DNA of 64,000 bases, from positions 42,218,368 to 42,282,367 of the forward strand of contig OX457064.1 of the NCBI GenBank assembly GCA_949752795.1, given 5' to 3'. Position 1 is the stretch's first letter. Each line of letters starts with the position of its first letter. The translations under genes and the position numbers were made by a program. The notes under the pieces are model-generated. The model ran no database searches. It was not told the origin of the DNA and saw only the letters and a program-made list of their open reading frames with translations. This DNA comes from Hyperoodon ampullatus (taxonomy: Eukaryota; Chordata; Mammalia; Artiodactyla; Ziphiidae). Positions 12,066-23,971 of the stretch are shown here, piece after piece.

Positions 12066-13425
12066 GTCACATAAAATTAGTCCATTAATAAGAGTCACTT
12101 AGGGATCTAACTAAGTCAGGGTCTCATAATATTTTTAAAATCAGATTTAAATTCAGGTTAAATTATGGCAATTAATAATCAGTTCAGGAGCTATGCTATG
12201 ATTCAGATAATTTCTAGATGTTACTGGGAGTTATAGAGTTCTACTTGTGACAAACATTACAGTTTGACAGAAACACATATCAACTGCTTTGGTCCAGTTA
12301 GCCATGCCTGTGAGTTGGTTGCTGTATACCTGGGAATAACTTATTTGATTTCCAGGCTAAGACTCTTGTAAAATGAAAACCTATCAAAAAGTATAGATTA
12401 TGGGCCTTTGTTTTTGCATGATCATTATGATACCTAAGTATTAGTTTTATCATTGACATGTATTATATTTATATAAACAGCTAGGCACCACCTTTCCTTG
12501 CCTACCTTATCTTTTTAGTTTCAGTCCTACTAACTTTTAGGAAGTCTAAAAGATTAAAAAAAAAGTCTATTTGAAAATTTTGACATATTTATCACTACTA
12601 AACAGAACACATTATTTTGGAACTCCCTTAGTGACGTACTAGGGGGATACACTTCTCATCTCTATCCCTGTCCTTTTTATTGCCTTTTTAAGTCATATTT
12701 CAGATACCTCTCTGGCATGTTGGCACAAAATGCTGAGTACCTTTCCCCACCTGCCTCTCCCCTTGATTTTAAGGAATATACGTGGGCACATACATAAATT
12801 ACCTAATAAAATAATTGGTAAGTAATAAATACCTAATAAACGTTTAGAACTTCTGAAGGTGGGGGGAAGCATAGGAGAGGAGGAAAGAGAAGGGGATAAG
12901 GGAGTAACAACAGACAATATTATACAATTAATATAAATTATTAATAGAAAAATGATTAATAGAATAATAAAGAATATAAAATATTATTCCAAGAATTTAA
13001 CATTTGTCTTTTTAACCACACTGATTATGAAAGGGGACTTTTTTTGTGGTACCATGTTACAATATCCAGAACATAACATTTAAAATAGATATACAACTGC
13101 TTCTTGTCACATGTCATAAATTTAGTCCCTGAGATGGTTTTTAGCATAATATTCATAAATATTTTTAGCATCTTAGGCTAATAAGAAAATGTCTCATAAG
13201 AAAATATCTTTAAGTTATTATGTTAATAGAGACAAAATAGGTAAGTAATGAGCAGAACTTTACAAAACAGTAATTATTGTAAAACTAAATTATATTTACA
13301 AAAAGCTACAGGCATTAAAGAAGGGGAAGTGAAGAAAGAGGAGGGGGAGGAGCACTCACAGCAAAAAGCAGCTGGACGAAGGGGGCATCCTAGCTTGCAT
13401 CGCAGAAGGGAGTTGCGAAAATCTT
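12066..13425. other. Unassigned non-coding DNA
   Basis: No gene or confident repeat. A short direct repeat, ACCTAATAAA, occurs near 12801 and 12830. A purine-rich block lies at 13318-13350 (GAAGGGGAAGTGAAGAAAGAGG...). Confidence 0.45.
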
Positions 13426-13436
13426 TGCTCATTGTT

Positions 13437-13665
13437 TTGTTTTTTTTGTTTTTTTGTTTTTTGTTTTTTTTTTGTGGTACGCGGGCCTCTCACTGTTGCG
13501 GCCTCTCCCGTTGTGGAGCACAGGCTCCAGACGCGCAGGCTCAGCGGCCATGGCTCACGGGCCCAGCCGCTCCGCGGCATGTGGGATCTTCCTAGACTGG
13601 GGCACGAACCTGTGTCCCCTGCATCGGCAGGCGGACTCCCAACCACTGTGCCACCAGGGAAGCCC
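13437..13665 (-). mobile_element. CHR-1-type tRNA-derived SINE
   Basis: Reverse complement of a full-length CHR SINE: poly-T with G interruptions (13437-13473), GCGGGCCTCTCACTGTTGCGG, the body GGCCATGGCTCACGGGCCC, and the tRNA-like head ending CCACCAGGGAAGCCC. The internal Pol III promoter boxes are visible on the minus strand (A box near CAGTGGTTGG, B-box-like GGTTCGTGCC). Exact 11-bp target-site duplications TGCTCATTGTT flank it at 13426-13436 and 13666-13676. All open frames of 83-120 codons here are artefacts of the SINE. Confidence 0.97.
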
Positions 13666-13676
13666 TGCTCATTGTT

Positions 13677-14714
13677 CTTTTCACAAACTCTCTCTTTTCT
13701 ACTGATAAGCAGGTGCATTAATTATATTTGATTTCCATACAAAACTTGATGAAAAATGACTTTATTGATGACAGAAAAATTTGTCTGAATATATCCTATT
13801 CTTGTAAGACATTTTCTGTGTATTATTACTTGATACGTCTTGATGTCTGCAAAATTTACCCTTTTGTAAGGTTTTGTTTTGTAAGGAAGTTACCATGAAA
13901 ATGTGTCACATCTATTATCCTACCCTCCAGTTTCAATCCTTTTTATAAATGTGAAAAATCCGTATGGATTCCATTTTATTTTTAGATCCAAGGTTTGGTG
14001 AGAAACCATGAACTTCACAAACCCACATGCAGTAAGTAGACCTGACTCTCCAGCTTCTTAATTTTGACTTTGTGTAATTGGTTTAGAAAAGTTAAAATAA
14101 ATTTGCTGTAGAAGCATATAATCTCGAATAAAGTGCTTATATAAGAAGTGCACATTCTATTTGCTAAAACTACATGTTGAAAGTTTTTCCACTTTTGAAA
14201 CTGAAGACTATTTTAAAAATAAAGAACTGAAAGAGAACAGAGCTGTTTAGCTGCTAAAATGAGCTTGGACTTACATCTTTCATATATTCTTCCAGAAAGG
14301 CAACATAAAGCTGCATATACAGATCAGATCCTTAAATAGAAAGATGTTAATGAAAACACAAGATTTCTACTTGTTACATTACAAATTGTAATGTAATTAC
14401 ACTTGTTACATTACATTTCCACATTAAATTTAGATCATACATCTGGAATTTTAGTTAAGAATGCACACATAAAACAACAGCTCTAAGATGAAACAGAAAT
14501 GGATAAACGTTATTATCCACAAGATAAAAAGGCAAGCAAAAATATAAAATGTAGGTGCTTTCGCTTAGTGATGAAGTTCTCTCAGATTGTACCTTGCCTT
14601 AAATGTTGTTCTCCAATGTAGTATGATTCACCATGTCTGAGAAGTATCAAATTTAACAACCCATTTAAAAAATCTTGTTAAAATATAATGGAAAAAAGAG
14701 ATATGGAAAAAGTA
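13677..14714. other. Unassigned non-coding DNA with a palindrome
   Basis: No gene or mobile element recognised. Holds the palindrome at 14374-14396, listed separately. Confidence 0.45.
14369..14415. repeat. Palindrome plus direct repeat
   Basis: Positions 14374-14396 form a perfect inverted repeat with 11-bp arms (TTACATTACAA / TTGTAATGTAA) and a single-base centre. The 15-mer ACTTGTTACATTACA occurs at 14369-14383 and again at 14401-14415, so the second copy can also pair with the right arm. Confidence 0.95.
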
Positions 14715-14842
14715 TTAGTGAAGTCTCACTCTATCACTTTTGAACTGTGTGAACTTCAGCCTAAGGTCTCAAATGGGATTAACAATATCAAACTTGCAGG
14801 ATTGTTCGGCAGAGTAAAAGAGGTAGTGTGAAAATGCCAAAG
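14715..14842 (+). mobile_element. MIR SINE relic
   Basis: Decayed MIR in the forward direction: TATCACTTTTGAACTGTGTGAACTT, GGTCTCAAATGGGATTAACAATATC, GCAGGATTGTTCGGCAG, then GTGTGAAAATGCC. The element order matches MIR (GCCACTTACTAGCTGTGTGACC ... AAATGGG ... AGGGTTGTTGTGAGG ... AAAGTGCC). Confidence 0.7.
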
Positions 14843-16539
14843 AAAATATTCAGAAGATGGAAAGATAGTTTTTTGAATTACACCTCTTTTTGAATAATTT
14901 CCTCAAAATTAATTTCTGGCATATGCTATAGTTTATTCCTAAAATCCTGGTACAAAAAACCCCTCCATAGTAGATCCCAGCTTGTGTATAGAATCTGATG
15001 GCACTTGATATCATCAGGCTAACTGCCATTAAGACATGTGGGAGGGTGATTCAAATAGAACCGGACAGAGTTTAAAAAAAAAAAAAAATAGGAGTGAATT
15101 AGCCTTAGAGTGAGTGAGTATTAGGACAAAGACCCTGATAAAAAGGGCACTAAGAGCTGGCATTTTTCATATGCATTATGAACAACTGAAATAAATATTA
15201 GAGTTTTATTTGGCACATTTTTGGCATCATTTCTCTATACACTATCTCTAATGGGTACAGGGCATGGCCCTATTAGAATACCACAAGATGTTTTCATAGC
15301 ACTGGGATGAAACTCAAGTAGGTTTTGAGTGTGGGTGAGAAGGATGTTGTCAGCCAAGAAACAAAACGAAGAATTTACTTTCTGTGAACTCATCAAAAAG
15401 TTTAAAATAGATCACTGTTAATCTTTAATTCACACTCAATTATTTTTATTCATTTTATGTTTCCTATTTGGTGTAGTGTCACTTAAAATGGCATTACTAC
15501 TTCTGAGCACGATACTAGACAATATCAAGCAAACTAGATAAAATGCTAATATTCTACAATTAATACATTTTAAATTGTATTATGTTAATAAAATTAGTTA
15601 CATTTACATCTGGTAATATGAGATGAATGAAGGTTTTTCACAGTATCATAAACTAACATTACTTGATTAACAACAATTTTTGTTAATATGAATTGAGCAG
15701 CATTTAGGACTTAATATGTGCACATTTTCTATTGCTTATTAAGTATCTATGTTGCACAGTTTTATCAAGATCTTGACATTTAATACTCTATTAAAGAAAT
15801 GCTAGTTTATTTTAATGTCTTTAGAAATGCCCTCAGAATTGTAACACCTTTTGAAAATTTAACAAAGATTTATTTATTTACTCAAGGGTATGTAGTGATT
15901 AAAAAGAAGAATAATAACCAAACCTCAAACCTTAAATCTGATCTATAATAATTTGTTGAGGAAGAAAATCTGAAGGAAAGGAGGAGGCAGGGAAGCACAG
16001 GAGAAAATGGTGGGCTCTGGTGTACCAGGTCAGATGAAGCCTGGGAGTGCAGTGGAAGCAAGGTCACTCTTCTGGAACTGATTTCATCGAATCCTCCTTT
16101 CTATTGCATTTGAATATGTACATTTTAGTCAAGGAAGTTTGACTCAGAATTTGTTATAACTGGAACAGTATCTATAATAACTGAATATTGCCAACAAATC
16201 ATTAGTGTTGCAAATATGGCTCTGGAGATCATAGGTAGAAGTCCTCAACCCCGTAGAAATATATTCACATATATTAACAGAGTAAGTGCTTAAACTTTTT
16301 GATCGTCAAAGCTTTCTATTTTGACTTAAAACTGTGATTCCAATTGAATATTCTCTGCATCAGTGTTGGAAGATGCTAAATTTTATAAAAACACATCATG
16401 GCAATATAAGGCAGGTAAAAGCAGGTATTAAAAAAAAAAAAAGCCCAGTGGAATTCAGTACATAGATGGTCAATGGATGTTTCAAAGTGAAAAATTTCCC
16501 TGTATAGGAGAATCTGAAGTTTCTCAACAACAATTTTTT
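14843..16539. other. Unassigned non-coding DNA
   Basis: AT-rich with two A-runs (about 15074-15088 and 16430-16442) that may be old retroposon tails. No gene recognised. Confidence 0.45.
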
Positions 16540-16750
16540 TTTTTTTTTTTTTTTGCGGTATGCGGGCCTTTCACTGTTGTGGCCTCTCCCGTTGCGGAGC
16601 ACAGGCTCCGAACGCGCAGGCTCAGAGGCCATGGCTCAGGGGCCCAGCCGCCCCGTGGCATGTGGGATCTTCCCGGACCAGGGCACGAACCCATGTCCCC
16701 TGCCTGCATCGGCAGGCGGACTCTCAACCACTGTGCCACCAGGGAAGCCC
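16540..16750 (-). mobile_element. CHR-1-type tRNA-derived SINE
   Basis: Long pure poly-T (to 16554) followed by GCGGTATGCGGGCCTTTCACTG and the full CHR-1 body, ending in CCACCAGGGAAGCCC. The duplication CAACAATTTTTT is present at 16752-16763 and just left of the poly-T from 16528. The pure tail suggests a fairly young insertion. Relative to the other copies there is an extra TGCC next to the CTGCATCGGCAGG motif. Open frames of 77-98 codons on both strands are SINE artefacts. Confidence 0.97.
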
Positions 16751-16763
16751 TCAACAATTTTTT

Positions 16764-19700
16764 GTACTCGTAAAATTATTTCATACTAATAGTTCTGATC
16801 AATGAAACAAACTCCTATTTCTTGCAAAATCATAAAGACTATTTCACATATATGTGTTTCCATCAGTTTTAACATATAGATTATCCATCAGGTATGAAAT
16901 CTGATTTTACCCTACTTATCTAGATAATTGAACAGTTTCATGTATGCTGGCGAAAGACAGGAGACTTCTAAGAGATAAAGATTTTATTACTTATGGCACA
17001 GAAGTCAGCATGAACATGAGCATCTTTGCATTTCTCTCTCTTTTCCTTATGAAAAGAGACATGATGTAACATGATTTGGCCCAGATAAATGCTACATGCA
17101 CAGTGGATATCTGTCACAGCTCAGGGACACTGAGCTTGGGGAATCTATGCCTTTCTATTAAGCAGTAAGCAAGCCTGCTCCTGGTTAGGGGATGGGAGGT
17201 GGAGGGAGTTATTAACATATTTCTTAAGGGTGGCAGCTGCATGGACAACTTTGAGAAGAGACCTAAGCCAAAGAACAGTCATCCAGCTCTACCAGTTCAC
17301 AAGAGCCAATTATGTACTTCTTGTGCCAAACCCACATTCGGTGAAGTCACTTCAGTTGTTGGAAATCAGCCATGGTAAGAGTATTTACACCAGGGAAACC
17401 AGCAAACATTAAATATCAGGGCTTTATTTTCCTATCCAGAGAAAGTTGTTAAGCATTTACTAGCATATCACTCTACCCTTGTCTCTGTTGTTGATATTTT
17501 TTGGACAATAGTTTAAGGGAGCATATAATATACATAATAGGTACCTATTCTAACCAATTATCAAAAGATGTATGTGTGTGTGCATGTGTGTGTGTGAGAG
17601 AGAGAGAGGGAACATGAGCACAGAAGAAAGGAAGAAAGGGAAGTTCCAATTGAAAACAGCCTAACGGTTGACATAAAACCTCACATCTCAGAGAGACTTC
17701 AGGGATATTCTATATATTGAACCAAAAGAACAAAGGCTCTGAAATTGGATAGAATGTTTATCAAAAAAGCAACAAACTGCTATGGAAGTTGAGAAAAAGA
17801 AAAATGTTGTCTTCAAAACATATGTTCTAGAAATGAAACTTAGACCAAATGAAGAAAGGGAGGAAACTTACAACTCTGTAGATTTCATAGGTTTAATGCT
17901 GTCACTAAAACTTAGAGAGGGACTCTAAGCCTTCCTTAACCCTTGAGGACACATTTGGAAGAGTCCCTAACACTGAAAACTGAATTTAAAAAATTGTAAT
18001 ATTCTTTCTGATAAAGGATATAGGTGCAATAAAAATGTTAAGAAAAAAGTCAGCATTATCTCCCAAATTATGTTAATGAGTAATTAATCAACAAAATATT
18101 CTGAAGGGCTAAGAATATCATTTAGACCTTGTCTTTCCATTAGTCTCAACAATCTATCACTTGGGTAACGCTACTTCATCTTCTTAGCAAGCTTTTAGCA
18201 TCTATACTTTATTGACTACACCCCACAATCACCATTTACATTTCATATTGGATTATCTTAAGAAAACCATTCAGATTTCTTCAGATGGTACATCAGAATG
18301 CACTGAATCTAAGTGAGTTTTATTTTATTTCTCAGTCGATCAGACTGCTAACATTTTTGGAATTCGAGAAAGACTTAGAAAAAACTTGAAAACCTGAAAA
18401 CCTTGAACTTTACAAAGAAAATGTGGTTTAGTAGTGTGTCGTATTAGGAACAGAATTGTACTAGGAACTCAGCTGTCTCAGAAGAAAAGCCAGCCCTCTT
18501 TCTTTTCAATACATTTCTTTGAAGACCAGCTTGAACTTCTGAGGTCCTGGGGCTGTGAGCACGTGGACAGCAGCTTGCTGGTTTCTATTTTTAAAATCAA
18601 TATTATCTCAATTTATGAACAGTTTAAGAAAATAAATTTCCAAGTGTGACCTGATTCACTTTCTTGGAAGAATTTGCATTCTTGTAAATTCTACAGTGAG
18701 TCACTAAGGGCAAGAAAACTGACATATGTTGGTCTTAGTTTTGAAACAAGGAGGGGGACTCCGAAGCAAATTCCAGTTCTTTAGACTGCATTAATAAATG
18801 TAAACAGGATGTTTCAGCACAGAAAGCATAAAGCTGCCTGATATATGCAAGGCATATCTTTAATGATGTTTAAAAAGGAGCTAAACATATCCCTGGGAAT
18901 TCTTAAAACATTTATCTTTTAGGCAGTAATTTAGCTTCACAAGTCTTTGTTATTTAACAAGCTGGAGAAAATAGGTCAGCTAATGTTATATTAATCAGTA
19001 AATTAATATTTTAATTTGATTTTCTTTCTAGTTAAAATGCTTGCAGCTTTTCCCCTTTTTTTCTTACTTCGGCACTGATGTTAAGTGGTATCATTATCAT
19101 ATTGTACCTTGGGGTTGTGAGATAACAGGGTCCAGTGATAGCTCTATTCTTAGAAGAGTGGGAGGTTTATCATGCCACTTACACATTTAAATGACACTCC
19201 ATGGCTGCTGTGCAACAAAGTGTCAGAGCTGAGTCATAGAATTCTCCAAATTGTGCTTTTCAATTAATATTCAAAAACTGTACCTTCCAAATCTAACTAG
19301 AAAATAAGTTTTGCTTAGTAGAAATCCTATCTTTAGTCTAGGAAAAAAAAATCTTACTCAGAATATCTGAATAATATAAACGTGGGTTTCAGATTCTAGT
19401 TTCTTGTATTAACTGACAATTCAACAATATTTAGATTCAAAGGATTTGATGGCATATTCTTTGCAAGTGAGTAAAGATCTACTAAAATTTTACAGTAGAA
19501 ATTTAACATTGGCTAGATATTTTTATTTTCAATTTCTCAAAAATAACCCCTCTGTCTTTGTTTAGTATATATTGACGAACTAAAACATGCTAGGAGCTGC
19601 ATAATTTTGTATGACATTATTTCTGTGGTGATATTAATTTTCTTTTCATAGCAGTTACCATGGAATTTTATGTATTCCAAAGAACCCAAATTTGGACTGA

Positions 19701-19784
19701 TTAAGGGAGAGATTAGCCATGCTGCCTCAGAAGAGGTTAGCTGAGGCTAGTGATAGAGAATGTTCCTCAAGCATTTATGTTAGT
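16764..19784. other. Repeat-poor non-coding DNA
   Basis: About 3 kb with no recognisable interspersed repeat or gene. Contains one TG/GA microsatellite at 17569-17612. Open frames are 60-71 codons and unsupported. Confidence 0.5.
17569..17612 (+). repeat. (TG)n/(GA)n microsatellite
   Basis: TATGTGTGTGTGCATGTGTG followed by GAGAGAGAGAGAGG, then more purine-rich sequence up to about 17642. A compound dinucleotide repeat. Confidence 0.9.
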
Positions 19785-19794
19785 TCACTGTACT

Positions 19795-20144
19795 TTTTTT
19801 TTTTAATTAATTTTTTTATTTTTGGCTGCATTGGGTCTTTGTTGCTGTGCACGGGCTTTCTCCAGTTGCGGTGAGCGGGGGCTACTCTTCGTTGCAGTGT
19901 GTGGGCTTCTCATTGCAGTGGCTTCTCTTGTTGCGGAGCATGGGCTCTAGGCACGCGGGCTTCAGTAGTTGTGACACACGGGCTCTGTAGTTGTGGCTCG
20001 CGGGTTTTAGAGCGCAGGCTCAGTAGTTGTGGCGCACGGGATTAGTTGCTCTGCGGCATGTGGGATCTTTCCGGACCAAGGCTTGAACCCATGTCCCCTG
20101 CTTTGGCAGATGGATTCTTAACCACTGTGCCACCAGGGAAGCCC
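19795..20144 (-). mobile_element. Long CHR-type SINE (CHR-2-like)
   Basis: Reverse complement of the longer (about 350-bp) tRNA-derived SINE. Poly-T and TTTGGCTGCATTGGGTCTTTG are at the left, then repeated TAGTTGTGGC..CGGGCT units (the internally repetitive middle of this family), then GGCATGTGGGATCTTTCCGG and the head CCACCAGGGAAGCCC. Exact duplications TCACTGTACT flank it at 19785-19794 and 20145-20154. Subfamily name is by memory only. Confidence 0.93.
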
Positions 20145-20154
20145 TCACTGTACT

Positions 20155-21084
20155 CTTTAGTCCTTCTTAATGAAAGGTACAATACTCACCCAGTGTTTTG
20201 CTGCCTTGCTGAAATTCGGCTGGAGTTTGGCAGAAAGAATGCTAAACTAATTTACTGGTGTTGAAAAATACATATATACTAAAAAACATATTAAAGTAGT
20301 ACAATAAAATTTCACAATTTTATTGTATCTAAGAGGGATAGCAAAATCTATCAACAGGAAGCTTGCCTAAGATTGATCTATTTCCATCTTACAGTACTTT
20401 TTCATTGACCTATAAAATTTTGAGTCCTAGATGTGTAGATCCACAAAGTTGTTTACATAAACTATAACATAATCTAATTGTAGGAAACTCTACTCCAGTT
20501 AGAAAACTATATGTTTAATCAGCTTAAATTAGTGCCAAATGCATTATTTCCACTTTGTCTATTTCTGTTCCATGGTTCTCTGGTCTACCAGGGAGAAAAA
20601 TTCCAATCACTTTGCTAATGTGGACAAAGCCATATGTAATTCTCGGAAAAATATTCAACTTTATAATCTAAAATGAAGTATACTCACTTATCTTACAAAA
20701 ATCTGTTACACAGAGTCATAATATTTTTAACATTATTACTCTTGTTGTCTATACTATTGTTAGAGACAATATTAGAAATTATAAGAACAGAATGTTAACT
20801 ATGCAGAACTCATGAGATCAGTTATTTTGCTCAGTCTGGTTAAGTCTTTCACTTGCATTTGATAGGGAAGTTTTCAATGACAAGAGAAAGTAAATTTATG
20901 TATAGGAAATCAAAGATTGGTACTTTAAAAAAGCACGGAAATAAAAATTCAGGTACAATGACCAAAATGATAAGTAGCTCATAGAAAAGATAAAGAAACT
21001 AATTTGTATCTATGAGCCATGAATTACAGGCCACATCCTCTTCTAGACACTTATGTATAAAAAAAACAATATACTTTATATTTA
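20155..21084. other. Unassigned non-coding DNA
   Basis: AT-rich with no gene or mobile element recognised. Confidence 0.45.
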
Positions 21085-21310
21085 TTGAATGCTTATATGT
21101 GAGCTACTGTCCAAGTGTTTTATGTATTAGCTTATTTAATTCTCACAATCCTATGGATGAAGTTTCTTTTCATTATCCCCATTATACAAATGAGTAAATC
21201 AAAGGCAAGAGGTTAAACAACCTGTCTAAAGTCCAAACAAGTGTAAGGTGTAAGTGTAAGACTAGATCAAAGTTCTTATTCTTGGTCAATACTCTTAAGC
21301 GCTAGACTTT
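21085..21310 (-). mobile_element. MIR-family SINE relic
   Basis: Reverse-strand MIR order: TATGTGAGCTACTGTCCAAG, TATTTAATTCTCACAATCC, TATCCCCATTATACAAATGAG, AGGTTAAACAACCTGTC, AGTCCAAACAAGTG, ending in TCTTAAGCGCTAGAC. Nearly full length; may belong to the MIR3-like branch. Confidence 0.75.
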
Positions 21311-22383
21311 CACTCAACTGTTTTTTTGGTTTTGTTTTTGATTTTTTTTACTTCTTTTTAAAATAATATAACTAGTCAGGCAAATGGAGAAGAAAGAGAA
21401 GTTAATTTCATTTAAAAACCTGATAGCTCATTCCTAAATCTTTACAACTATCTTCCTCACAATTTTAAGACTATCTCTGCATCCAAATTTTCCCTCAGAA
21501 ACAGAGCTTGATTGCCTAGTGTTGTGTGTCCACTACTGAATGATACATTCAAATGTGATGAAAGAATAGGTCGCACGATCACTTGGACTGTCTCATTGGG
21601 GGCTCTGCTGAGGCAGCATCTCTAAGAATTGAGTCTGCATGGGGAAAATTATTGAAATGTATTATTCCCAGAGGTTCAAAGCAGTTTGGAGAGGTTCAAA
21701 AAAGAATTCATGGAAATGGTGACATGTGAAATGAGTGTTGGAGAATAAAGAGAATTTTACTAATCAGATAAGTAAAACCACAATGAAAGTCCTAAATGCA
21801 CTCAGTGAGCTTAATCTCTAAGGGAAGACAATTATGCCTAAATTGTGCTATATACCATTAAAGAAAAGTGTGGAGTAAACAGGGAAATCTTACCTGGTTT
21901 TGAGCTTAGGGAAGTTTTTCCTAAAGACATAGCAGAGAAGAGTTTTACTTGTGGCAGACTAAAAACGTGGATATAATACTAAGAGGGAAATTTTAAAAAA
22001 TGTATGTCTGAACCTTTGAAGCCAGATACAAGAACACATGATTCTAGAGAAATAAGCAGTCCCTGTCTTTGGTGGATTTCTAGGAAAACTTTTCCCACAG
22101 AAATAGAGAGTGGGCAGAATGGTTTTGGCAGATGTTAGAACATAAGAGAACAAAACAAAACAAAACAAAAACAGCCTCCCTAGAAAATTCTAACCACAAG
22201 TTTCTACTCAGCGTATTCAGAGCTAGAATTCTGCCTACCTGTGAACCTCAATAAATATCTAGTGAAAACCTTAATTTAAAGTAGTCCTGGGTTGAGAGTG
22301 GCCCTATTTTCCAAAAGAACTCAGCATAAATTCTCCCTGGAGAAACGTAATTCAAAATCAAGAGGCAAAGTTTACCTACAGTT
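21311..22383. other. Unassigned non-coding DNA
   Basis: No gene recognised. Includes a short (CAAAA)n tract at about 22150-22172 and T-rich DNA at 21320-21360. Confidence 0.45.
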
Positions 22384-22394
22384 AAAACTCCCAG

Positions 22395-22545
22395 GGCTTC
22401 CCTGGTGGTGCAGTGGTTGAGGGTCCGCCTGCCAATGCAGGGGACATGGGTTCGTGCCCCGGTCCGGGAGGATCCCACATGCCACGGAGCACAGGCGCTT
22501 CGCGGCGGGAGAAGCCACAACAGTGAGAGGCCCGCGTACCGCAAA
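22395..22545 (+). mobile_element. CHR-1-type SINE with internal deletion
   Basis: Forward copy starting GGCTTCCCTGGTGGTGCAG with intact A- and B-box-like regions (CAGTGGTTGAGG, GGTTCGTGCCCC). After CATGCCACGGAGC it jumps to ACAGGCGCTTCGCGG, skipping roughly 40-45 bp that other copies carry (the GGGCCCGTGAGCCATGGCC part). It then resumes with the GCCACAACAGTGAGAGGCCC end and a short A tail. Duplications AAAACTCCCAG are exact at 22384-22394 and 22546-22556. Confidence 0.95.
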
Positions 22546-22556
22546 AAAACTCCCAG

Positions 22557-23329
22557 AAACATGAGTTCACAATTTTAAAAAAAATCACAAAGCATATGGT
22601 CTCAAGCCACATAAGTGAGAATTTAGCAAACTCTTCAAACTGCATGTTCAAACCCACAAAGTATATGGATAATTGCAACATCAAATACAGAATGTAATGT
22701 AAATTTACATGTGAGTAAAGAAATAAAAGAAAGCACTGAAACTATTAGGAAAGACAAGTGATTATCAAAAGTGAACCATCAGGTATTTAAAGAGATCCAT
22801 TTATAACACTCCCAAATGAAATACATGATAACTGAAGTTAGAAACACAATGGATGGGTTAAGTAGGTTAGACACTGCTGAAGAAAAATTTAGTGGATTTG
22901 AGTAAATGCTTAGGATAGAACTTTAAACCAAAAAGTACCATAGTCTTGGAAAACCATACTTTTAACCAACTGCTGGGCTTGAAAGAATTAAGGGAAATTT
23001 CCAAGGATAACGCAACTAAACAAAATCCTGAATTGAAACTATAACACAGAGCTTTGAGCAGATGTGAAAAGCAGGGCAGCTGATGAAAGAGCCCATATTA
23101 GCCCTGCAATATGGAGAGTCAGTCTTGATGCAATTGCAATAAGGAAGAGATGAAGTGAGATGCCCACAAACCAGTGCCCTTGAAGAGAACCAGAGGGTTC
23201 CCATGTTGGCAGCATCCTTTTTGTTCCCGACAGAGGTAAACACAAATTCTGTCTGTAGGAAAGGATCCCCAGTTTAGGTCTTGAGAATTCCCAATGATTA
23301 AAATAAATAAATAAGAGTTCACATTAAAA
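22557..23329. other. Unassigned non-coding DNA
   Basis: No gene or mobile element recognised. Ends in an (AAAT)n-like tract near 23298-23312. Overlapping minus-strand frames of 67-75 codons have no support. Confidence 0.45.
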
Positions 23330-23700
23330 TATCAACACACACACAAAAACATGAATGGCTGCCAGGGGTTAGAAGTAGGGAGGGATGGATAGGAGGAGCA
23401 CAGAGGATTTTTAAAGCAGTGAAACTACTCTGTGTGATACTACAATGGTGATACATGTCATTATACATTTGTTCAAACCCAGAGAATGTATTAAGAGTGA
23501 ACCCTAATGTAAGCTGTGGACTTCGAGTACTATGTGTCAGCGTACTCAATCGTAACACCTGTACCGCTTTGGAGGGGGATTTATGATGGAAGAGGCTATG
23601 CACGTGTGGGAGCAGGGGGTATAAGGGAAATCTGTCCCTTTCTCTCAATTTTGCTGTGAACCTAAAACTGCTCTAAAAATAATCTATTAAAAACAATTAC
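23330..23700 (+). mobile_element. LINE-1 3' end (old, L1M type)
   Basis: Clear L1 3' UTR order: ATGGCTGCCAGGGGTTAG, GGAGCACAGAGGATTTTTA, AGTGAAACTACTCTGTGTGATAC, ACATGTCATTATACATTTG, and GGGGGTATAAGGGAAATCTG, ending CTGTGAACCTAAAACTGCTC. Moderately diverged. The 109-codon frame on the other strand is antisense to it. Confidence 0.9.
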
Positions 23701-23971
23701 CAAATATACAGTGAGGGAAGTAATAGTTATACCCCCAAAGATCTCTTGTGATGAAATGAACAAATGCAGAAAATAAAATAACGTCTAAAGAAAACCTCTA
23801 AAGAACTACAAGATGGAGTCACAAAAATGAACAAGCAAAATGGCACTATATAAGATGACCATGTAGATTTGAAGATGAATGAATTCAAATTTGTAGGAAA
23901 GAAAGTATAAGTTTTGTAGTAACTGAAAGGATGGGTTAAAGTGCAGATTAGACAAAGATGAAAATCTTTTC

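Noticed and set aside
13356..13731. Open frames of 83-120 codons on both strands
   Set aside because: They lie across a CHR SINE with exact target-site duplications. GC-rich SINE bodies routinely stay open in several frames; similar frames appear at the other SINE copies.
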